A stretch of DNA of 37,034 bases from a virus: positions 1-37,034 of the IMG/VR virus record IMGVR_UViG_3300034095_000312. The stretch is one strand, 5' to 3'. Below are positions 32,548-37,034 of the stretch, in pieces. The position numbers and the translations under genes are program-made. Each line of letters begins with the position of its first letter. The stretch's first letter is position 1. The notes below the pieces were generated by a model that made no database searches, had not been told where the DNA came from, and worked only from the letters and a program-made list of their open reading frames with translations.

Positions 32548-33054
32548 CTATGTGGTAATTAATCTTGCTTTGTATTTATCAGAGAAGGATTTGACGGCTA
32601 ACGATACTTTTTGAATACCTTTAATGCCAATTGCGTTAGCTGCAGCTCTTGATAGATCAATAACTCTACCTTTAACGAACGGACCTCTGTCATTAATTCT
32701 AACTAACACTGTTTCATTATTGGCTAAATTAGTTACTTCTACAACAGTGCCAAACGGTAACGACTTATGTGCTGCAGTTAGTTCTTTAGGACTAAAATAT
32801 TCACCACTTGCAGTTTTTGGTCTGCGTCGATATCTAGGTCCTGATTCATAACCGTACCAGCTAGCAATACCTTGCATTTCATTAGATGCATGTGCTACCT
32901 TAAGTCTGTGCTTGTAGTGTTTATGTTTAGCTTTTTTGTGTATAACGTGTTGTATAGATTGTTTGTCAGTTGAGTGTTTAGTAGCTGCATCTACTGAAGC
33001 TACGGTGGTAATTATTGAGAGGGCAAGCAGCCCTGTTATTAGTGAATTTTTCAT
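32548..33054 (-). CDS. rlpA: Secreted RlpA-like double-psi beta-barrel protein
   Basis: The start at 33054 is chosen over an upstream ATG because it has AGGAG 6 nt before it and begins a signal peptide ([23 protein letters not shown]). A basic His/Lys-rich linker (about 38-56) precedes the RlpA domain: [32 protein letters not shown]96[12 protein letters not shown]122[22 protein letters not shown]96 and D122 are 26 residues apart, the spacing of the catalytic pair H131/D157 in E. coli RlpA. No SPOR domain is present. It would act on denuded glycan strands in the periplasm, perhaps helping lysis or DNA entry. Cargo acquired from a host is possible. Confidence 0.85.
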   Translation of the reverse strand: MKNSLITGLLALSIITTVASVDAATKHSTDKQSIQHVIHKKAKHKHYKHRLKVAHASNEMQGIASWYGYESGPRYRRRPKTASGEYFSPKELTAAHKSLPFGTVVEVTNLANNETVLVRINDRGPFVKGRVIDLSRAAANAIGIKGIQKVSLAVKSFSDKYKARLITT

Positions 33055-33096
33055 TTTTTCTCCTTTCACTTGGTGTACATTAAAGTAACTGTACAT

Positions 33097-33300
33097 TACA
33101 TTAAGGGAGTAAACTGCACGAGGTTCTTTGAACCCATTTTGTTCGTGACGTCTTCTCCATCAGCCACAACATAAACTGCATGTTGCACCTTTGGCAAGCC
33201 TGGCTTCCCGAATTTCGCGGGTTTCTACTTTGGCCAAGACTCGCAGGATTGATTACATCTCTCAATCCAACTATCTTAGTTTCTCTTGAAACATATAATA
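33097..33300 (-). promoter_or_regulatory. Hairpin-rich leader upstream of rlpA, candidate structured RNA
   Basis: This gene-free stretch is richer in G and C than its surroundings. On the minus strand it contains successive hairpins: GTTTC-AAGA-GAAAC, GGATTGA-9 nt-TCAATCC, an outer TTGGC...GCCAA enclosing CCCG-CGAAATT-CGGG, CAACAT-8 nt-ATGTTG, and GGTTC-AAA-GAACC. TGCAGTTTA occurs twice. AT-rich sequence that could hold a sigma70-type promoter (TTTTGT and TTATAT, spacing 16) lies just upstream around 33290-33320. A long regulatory 5' leader or small RNA is the inference. I could not match it to a known riboswitch class. The plus strand of 33300-33449 holds the promoter of the next gene. Confidence 0.45.
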
Positions 33301-33406
33301 TATAGCATTGTACTACAAAATCCCATTTAAAATATGGATTTTTGCATAGTTAACTTGTACTATTTTAATATTATACATTCTTTAACATTGTTTGTCAAGC
33401 ACAAAC

Positions 33407-33416
33407 TAATAAATAC
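33407..33416 (+). promoter_or_regulatory. Late-promoter-like box TAATAAATAC on the plus strand
   Basis: The box TAATAAATAC is the same 10-mer found upstream of minus-strand fibre genes. It lies 33 bases before the ATG at 33450, with a weak GAG site close to the start. It is the only plus-strand copy found in an intergenic position and fits the only plus-strand gene. Confidence 0.6.
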
Positions 33417-33449
33417 ACTATAATAAACTTTTAACATGAGAAATAAATA

Positions 33450-34322
33450 ATGAAAATATACGAATTACTAGAAAGTGCAGGTATTGATGAAGTTGATCAA
33501 TTAACATGGAATATACACCATCTTATTCCGTTATATCGTGCAACACTACCTGCTATTTTAAAGGAATATGATTTAATGGTTAGCGATCCTTCTGACAGTG
33601 TTGAACTTGAACTTGTTAAAAAACATTTAGCAGCATGTTCTCTTAGATTAGCATCAGTTAGATCAAAATGGTTTACTGATAATTTTATGTCAGTATCTAA
33701 ACGTAGATTTGATACTTCTGATCAAATGTCAAGATCGGGATTACAGACACCACTTCAACGATTAGCAAAAATGCCGCAGTTTCAACGGGTTGACGGATTA
33801 CACGGTTTGGCTAATTTATCATTAAACATGAGTGCTAAAGTAAGAGAAAAAGAAAAAACTACATACGGTAAGCTTATGTTAGAAATTGAAGATAATTTAC
33901 CCACGGTAGCACTACGTATTGCTAAAGTAACTAACGATACTGATTTAGCGCAAGCTGCTACTGATTTAAAACGGTATATTGCTCAATGGGAATCAATGAA
34001 AGCTGCTGCTACTAATATCACTAAAGATATGAATTCTGGTATTAGTTTGAAAAAGCAAGGCGATGCGTATATTTCTTCGCCAAATAAAGATTACCATAGA
34101 AATAGCGATATGGTTAAATCTGCTCCAAAACCGGTCGATAACAGTGGTCAGCAAAATGCACAAGTTCAAGACCTTATTCAAACCGTTCTATCACAAATTG
34201 AACCAAGCATTGCTAAAATAGTTGGACCTAAAATTAATAAAGTACCTATTGAAGGACGGTTAGCTGCTTTAAGAGCAGAGTTGGCAAAACATGGTAAACA
34301 AATGGAATCAATGTTTAAATAA
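33450..34322 (+). CDS. Unrecognised 290-residue helical protein, only plus-strand gene
   Basis: The protein begins MKIYELLESAGIDEVDQLTW and is predicted by eye to be mostly helical and charged (for example SAKVREKEKTTYGKLMLEIEDNL). It has a Gln/Asn/Pro-rich linker (about 205-235: SSPNKDYHRNSDMVKSAPKPV, SGQQNAQVQ) and a helical C-terminus (GRLAALRAELAKHGKQMESMF). MKxxELLES-type starts occur on several T4-like phage virion proteins, which makes a packaged or internal head protein conceivable. There is no signal peptide or enzyme motif. It is divergent from the rlpA operon, has a late-type box upstream and ends at a strong hairpin terminator. Function unknown. Confidence 0.7.
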   Translation: MKIYELLESAGIDEVDQLTWNIHHLIPLYRATLPAILKEYDLMVSDPSDSVELELVKKHLAACSLRLASVRSKWFTDNFMSVSKRRFDTSDQMSRSGLQTPLQRLAKMPQFQRVDGLHGLANLSLNMSAKVREKEKTTYGKLMLEIEDNLPTVALRIAKVTNDTDLAQAATDLKRYIAQWESMKAAATNITKDMNSGISLKKQGDAYISSPNKDYHRNSDMVKSAPKPVDNSGQQNAQVQDLIQTVLSQIEPSIAKIVGPKINKVPIEGRLAALRAELAKHGKQMESMFK

Positions 34323-34330
34323 CTAATCAT

Positions 34331-34357
34331 AAGAAAAGGGCAATTAGCCCTTTTCTT
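34331..34357. terminator. Bidirectional hairpin terminator
   Basis: AAGAAAAGGGC (34331-34341) and GCCCTTTTCTT (34347-34357) form an 11-bp perfect stem with a 5-nt loop AATTA and T-rich flanks on both strands. It sits 9 bases after the plus-strand gene's stop and directly after the PAAR gene's stop on the other strand, so it can end convergent transcripts. Confidence 0.9.
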
Positions 34358-34648
34358 TTATCCCCCTACAAATACAGTTCCGCTGCCCTGGGCAACTGTC
34401 GAACCGCACGCAACCGGATCGCCGATCCTTCCACACTGTTTATTATTTACAAATACCGTACTGCTACCTTTTGATAGCGCCGAGTCGTGACACACCGGAG
34501 TTGGATCACAATGTGTTACCCAATGATCACCTTGTCGATGAATACCTTTGTTATTTGCAAATACCGTTCCGCTAGCTTGATCATTTACACGGGCAGGCCA
34601 ACCGCCGTGTCCTGTACATTTATCACCTAATCTGGCTACTCCTGGCAT
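34358..34648 (-). CDS. PAAR-domain tail spike tip protein
   Basis: The 96-residue protein begins MPGVARLGDKCTGHGGWPAR and has the PAAR layout: short beta hairpins with repeated GTVF/STVFVNN/GTVFVGG blocks, and His/Cys residues (H14, H37, H42, H46, C47, C53, H54, C72, C81), some of which should bind the Zn that sharpens the cone tip. Length matches single-domain PAAR proteins that sit on the end of the central spike (gp5-type) of contractile tails. A strong GGAGG site precedes the ATG, which shares its A with the stop of the upstream gene. This supports a myovirus. Confidence 0.9.
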   Translation of the reverse strand: MPGVARLGDKCTGHGGWPARVNDQASGTVFANNKGIHRQGDHWVTHCDPTPVCHDSALSKGSSTVFVNNKQCGRIGDPVACGSTVAQGSGTVFVGG

Positions 34649-35232
34649 TAACTACCTCCTCTTGATATTACATTATTTAATTGACCTTTAAATATATCCC
34701 AATTATTACAAACTTTATGACTAATTGTATACGTGTGATACTCATATGTATAATACGTATATGCAGGTGTTCCAGGTGTTCCTGGGGTACCAGGACTTGT
34801 GTCAGTAGCCGGAGTTCCGGGGATCCCCGGAACTTCCGGAACATAGTGTGGTATAGTTTCTAATGTATTAACAATATACGTTATCGGATATGATATTGTT
34901 GGATTATGAGTACCACTAAGCAATGCAAATATTGTAGCTGGTATTTCAGATAAAGTAGCAGCTGTAGATCGAGTTGATATGCTAACTGACGACGGTAGAG
35001 GATCTTTCTCACGATCATACCTAGGAATGTATTCCCAATAAGATTCAGGAAATACTTTTCGAAATGTTCCACCTACTGTAAATGTACCACCCGACCACGA
35101 TAGGTAAACACCTTGATTTGAAAATGATGTACTAGCAGATGTAACTACTTCACGCGGACCACAGGATGCAGACCTAGAAAATGCAATCTCATCATAAGAA
35201 AATTCAAAAGTTGTTGGTGATAGTGAGCCCAT
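34648..35232 (-). CDS. Unrecognised tail-associated protein with Pro-Gly-Thr repeats
   Basis: This 194-residue protein has a beta-rich N-terminal part (TFEFSYDEIAFSRSASCGPREVV, VYLSWSGGTFTVGG). A low-complexity stretch (about 133-157: PEVPGIPGTPATDTSPGTPG and following) resembles an imperfect collagen/PGT linker, and a Tyr/His-rich C-terminus (YTYYTYEYHTYTISHKVCNNW) ends NVISRGGS. It lies between the Sm-like and PAAR genes, with TAATG coupling to the latter, so it may be a baseplate or spike partner. No Shine-Dalgarno site is seen. AATAAATAC ends 3 bases before its ATG, as for the collagen-like fibre. Confidence 0.6.
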   Translation of the reverse strand: MGSLSPTTFEFSYDEIAFSRSASCGPREVVTSASTSFSNQGVYLSWSGGTFTVGGTFRKVFPESYWEYIPRYDREKDPLPSSVSISTRSTAATLSEIPATIFALLSGTHNPTISYPITYIVNTLETIPHYVPEVPGIPGTPATDTSPGTPGTPGTPAYTYYTYEYHTYTISHKVCNNWDIFKGQLNNVISRGGS

Positions 35233-35235
35233 GTT

Positions 35236-35245
35236 GTATTTATTA
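35236..35245 (-). promoter_or_regulatory. Late-promoter-like box fused to a start codon
   Basis: The complement reads TAATAAATAC, followed by AAC and the ATG at 35232. It also overlaps the TAA stop of the Sm-like gene. The spacing to the ATG (3 nt) equals that at 31858. Confidence 0.5.
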
Positions 35246-35530
35246 CGTAATGATACTTGTAGTTGCTTTAGTATATGACGATGCCGAATCTTTGTCAGTT
35301 GGTTCTAAAATCACTACAGTTGCAATTGCAATTTTTACAGTTTTATCTGGATCAACTGTAAATAAGTATGGTGCTAACCCAATACCACCTTGTGATGATG
35401 TTAGTACACGCGGTCTTGAAACTTTAATATAATTTGCATGTTCTTCTACTAACGAAGCAACTAATTCTTCACCTGAAGTAAGTTTAATTGTAACTACTTC
35501 GCCTACTGATACGCCTTTATCTATAATCAT
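35243..35530 (-). CDS. Small Sm/LSm-like phage protein
   Basis: The 95-residue protein carries VGEVVTIKLTSGEELVASLVEEHANYIKVSRPRVL, a strand-turn pattern of the Sm/Hfq-like SH3 barrel (compare the LSm hydrophobic strand, G-E and acidic turn). GIGLAPYLFTVDPDKTVKIAIATVVILEP and a Ser/Thr-rich tail follow. Similar small proteins are conserved in marine T4-like phages as I recall. RNA binding is possible but unproven. The gene overlaps the glutaredoxin end by 14 bases, with an AAGG site 6 nt before its ATG. Confidence 0.6.
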   Translation of the reverse strand: MIIDKGVSVGEVVTIKLTSGEELVASLVEEHANYIKVSRPRVLTSSQGGIGLAPYLFTVDPDKTVKIAIATVVILEPTDKDSASSYTKATTSIIT

Positions 35531-35759
35531 GATTTGCCTTTATGTATTGTTGTAATTCTGAAAATCCACCGATGTAATTTCCGTCAATTTTAATCTGTGG
35601 TAGTGTTCTTGCTGTTGGTACTTCTTCTAATAGTTGTTCTTTAGTCCATCCACCATTTGAAATGTTTCGTTCTTCAAAGTTGATGTTTTTCATTTGTAAC
35701 AAGCTCTTAGCTTGCACACAGTAACTGCACTGGTCCTTCGACCATAAAATCACATTCAT
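35517..35759 (-). CDS. Glutaredoxin
   Basis: From the ATG at 35759 (AAGGA 9 nt upstream) the product has 80 residues, the usual size of a small glutaredoxin. C11-S-Y-C14 is the redox pair (CPYC in E. coli Grx1). TLPQI carries the cis-proline, and IGGFSELQQYI is the glutathione-binding G-G-x-x-[DE]L region. A longer reading would begin at a TTG at 35789 with no ribosome-binding site and is unlikely. It probably supplies electrons to the ribonucleotide reductase whose beta subunit is encoded just upstream. It overlaps the 53-residue ORF by ATGA. Confidence 0.93.
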   Translation of the reverse strand: MNVILWSKDQCSYCVQAKSLLQMKNINFEERNISNGGWTKEQLLEEVPTARTLPQIKIDGNYIGGFSELQQYIKANHDYR

Positions 35760-35917
35760 ATAATAAAATCCTTGTACGGGTTTGACCAATCAATTTTTGC
35801 TATATTGGCCATTATAGCTTTTACTCTCGCTGGTGAATTTAGTGCTATTGCTTGATTTGCATTTCCTGCAGCGCCGTTACCCTTGCGAGATTTTTTTAAA
35901 TATCTGTCTGCTCTCAT
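35756..35917 (-). CDS. 53-residue basic protein between nrdB and glutaredoxin
   Basis: This small ORF reads MRADRYLKKSRKGNGAAGNA and continues to a Trp/Tyr-containing end (IDWSNPYKDFII). Its start overlaps the nrdB stop and its stop overlaps the glutaredoxin start, both as ATGA. This double coupling argues strongly that it is translated. It is rich in Lys and Arg at the N-terminus. I do not recognise it. Its place suggests a link with nucleotide metabolism, or simply a conserved spacer gene. Confidence 0.7.
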   Translation of the reverse strand: MRADRYLKKSRKGNGAAGNANQAIALNSPARVKAIMANIAKIDWSNPYKDFII

Positions 35918-37008
35918 AAGTCCGGTAATTCGTCATAATCCAATTCGTCACTCATTACACCAATCACATAATTAACACTTTCAGATTCTTGTAATGCAGT
36001 TTGCTTTTTACTTGGATCAGCGTGTTTGTTAAACCATGGAATAGGAGTTGATTTAGGTGCTTGTTCACGATACTTAATACCTACTTCTTTCAAAGCATGT
36101 ACTGCAGTATAATCAACAAATTCTTTTAAGATGTTAGCATTAAGGCCAATCACTGGACCTTTTAAAAATAGGTAATCTGCCCATTCTTTTTCTTCGCGAA
36201 TCACATCTAAGTACATATTATACACGATTTCGTCACACTCTGCTTTAATTTCGGCAAAACGCGGATCATCTTTTATTACTTGATTAATCATATACGCAGT
36301 CCACTCTTTGTGTAACAGCTCGTCTTGTAAAATTAATGCAATAATATTACCGTTACCAATAAACAGCCTGTTTTCGACCATTGCTAAACTAGTAGCAAAC
36401 GAAACCATAAAGCGGAATGCTTCTAATGCATAACTTGCGTGTAGTGCAAGCCAAATAGCTTTAATGTGGTCTCTTTCAAGAACTTCAATTCCAAGTTCTT
36501 TTTGACAATTAAATTTATGCAATCTATTGTAGTATTTGCCAACACTACTTGCCATATCTACAATTTCTTTAGTATCATGAATTGTATTAAATATTTCTTT
36601 TGGAATATTGTAAATATTACGAATAATATGGCTATAACTGCGACTATGAATATTTGACTCATAGAATCCCCAGTTAATCATTAGTAGTTCTGCTTCGGGT
36701 ACACTTACTACAGGTGTAAACACTTGTGTAGGACCACGGCCTTGCAAACTATCTAATGCAGTTTGTCTTAGTAAGTTACTAGTGAATATATGCTTAACTG
36801 CATCACTTGCATCTTTAAAATCGTTAGCATCTTTACTTAATGATATTTCTTCTGGAGTCCAAAAGAAACCTCTAGCAGTTGCTTCAAACTTTTGAATACG
36901 CGGATACCGTACTTCTTCAAATCTTTGAATTGTAACTGTTCCGTCTAGAAACAGTTTTCTAGACAAGTAGTTAGTTTGTTCACCTAAGTTATACTGTTCA
37001 TCACTCAT
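35914..37008 (-). CDS. nrdB: Ribonucleoside-diphosphate reductase class I beta subunit (NrdB)
   Basis: The 364-residue protein carries the di-iron set in order: D86 (ALDSLQG), E117 and H121 (YESNIHSRSY), E196 (ALEAFRF), E230 and H233 (DELLHKEW). The radical tyrosine is Y125 in HSRSYSHIIRN (Y122 in E. coli). The acidic C-terminus (DELDYDELPDL) is the docking tail for NrdA. The subunit generates the radical for dNTP synthesis during phage replication. Start ATG at 37008 has AAGGA upstream. One oddity is that the first Glu and His ligands are four residues apart here, while E. coli has three (ETIH). It heads the coupled nrdB-ORF53-glutaredoxin set. Confidence 0.97.
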   Translation of the reverse strand: MSDEQYNLGEQTNYLSRKLFLDGTVTIQRFEEVRYPRIQKFEATARGFFWTPEEISLSKDANDFKDASDAVKHIFTSNLLRQTALDSLQGRGPTQVFTPVVSVPEAELLMINWGFYESNIHSRSYSHIIRNIYNIPKEIFNTIHDTKEIVDMASSVGKYYNRLHKFNCQKELGIEVLERDHIKAIWLALHASYALEAFRFMVSFATSLAMVENRLFIGNGNIIALILQDELLHKEWTAYMINQVIKDDPRFAEIKAECDEIVYNMYLDVIREEKEWADYLFLKGPVIGLNANILKEFVDYTAVHALKEVGIKYREQAPKSTPIPWFNKHADPSKKQTALQESESVNYVIGVMSDELDYDELPDL

Positions 37009-37034
37009 CGTCTTTAATCCTTATTGTGCTTTTT

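Noticed and set aside
32561-32580. Another late-type box (GATAAATAC) before the 136-residue gene
   Set aside because: It lies within the RlpA reading frame as D-K-Y codons, so chance is a sufficient explanation.
33055-33096. Longer start for the RlpA-like protein ([14 protein letters not shown])
   Set aside because: The extension contains the AGGAG site of the downstream ATG and would put a non-secretory stretch before an obvious signal peptide.
33120-33180. Possible tRNA or tmRNA piece, from GGTTCAAAGAACC resembling a T arm
   Set aside because: The stem-loop has a 3-nt loop rather than a 7-nt T loop, and no acceptor or anticodon stem could be built around it.
35760-35789. N-terminal extension of glutaredoxin from a TTG codon
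   Set aside because: No ribosome-binding site precedes the TTG. The ATG at 35759 has AAGGA and overlaps the upstream stop as ATGA.

Overview
The window is a piece of an AT-rich genome of a tailed phage, most likely a marine T4-like myovirus. The evidence is a class Ia ribonucleotide reductase beta subunit next to a glutaredoxin, a PAAR spike-tip protein, T4-type late-promoter boxes (TATAAATA or AATAAATAC), and about 31 kb of tail-fibre and adhesin genes almost all on the minus strand. No tRNA, integrase, insertion sequence or CRISPR array was seen. The host cannot be named from this sequence. The mix of repeat-rich fibres, phage-borne ribosomal protein bS21 and low GC recalls phages of marine bacteria with small genomes, but that is inference.

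Layout, read in the direction of transcription (high to low coordinates): (1) 37008-34358 holds nrdB, a 53-residue ORF, glutaredoxin, an Sm-like small protein, a 194-residue proline/glycine-rich protein and the PAAR protein, tightly packed with ATGA or TAATG overlaps. (2) 34357-33100 holds the only plus-strand gene, an unrecognised 290-residue helical protein. It is closed by a bidirectional hairpin terminator and preceded by a 350-bp divergent control region, which includes a hairpin-rich leader facing the other way. (3) 33054-31903 holds a secreted RlpA-like protein, an unknown protein and bS21. (4) 31854-12835 holds long fibres with collagen-like and short repeats, then a modular set of six adhesins. 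These six share an N-terminal anchor (SGTAYTG) and one or two fibronectin type III domains but carry different tips: three glycine-rich, one LamG, one DUF1566 and one with five DUF7483-like repeats. Small accessory genes are interleaved: two 129-residue paralogues, two YPSW proteins and a cupin. (5) 12779-6224 holds two more fibres (one with YadA-head-like repeats), a stand-alone S74-type intramolecular chaperone, a DUF4376-like protein, and a structural protein ending in a Hint (intein-like) domain followed in frame by a second half-Hint ORF. (6) 6221-4439 holds a three-gene cassette with two GT-A glycosyltransferases. (7) 4380-1 holds further fibre and receptor-binding-type proteins, one with three nearly identical 132-bp repeats.

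Taken together, the window looks like an adhesion-diversification locus. Shared anchors and linkers are reused while tips are swapped, dispersed and tandem repeats could drive recombination, a cupin gene has left a decayed footprint where a module was lost, and glycosyltransferases could modify either the virion or the host surface. The strongest oddities are the duplicated half-Hint ORF, a hairpin that buries a ribosome-binding site and has a late-promoter-like box in its loop, two genes whose promoter-like box sits 3 nt from the start codon, and the structured leader upstream of rlpA.
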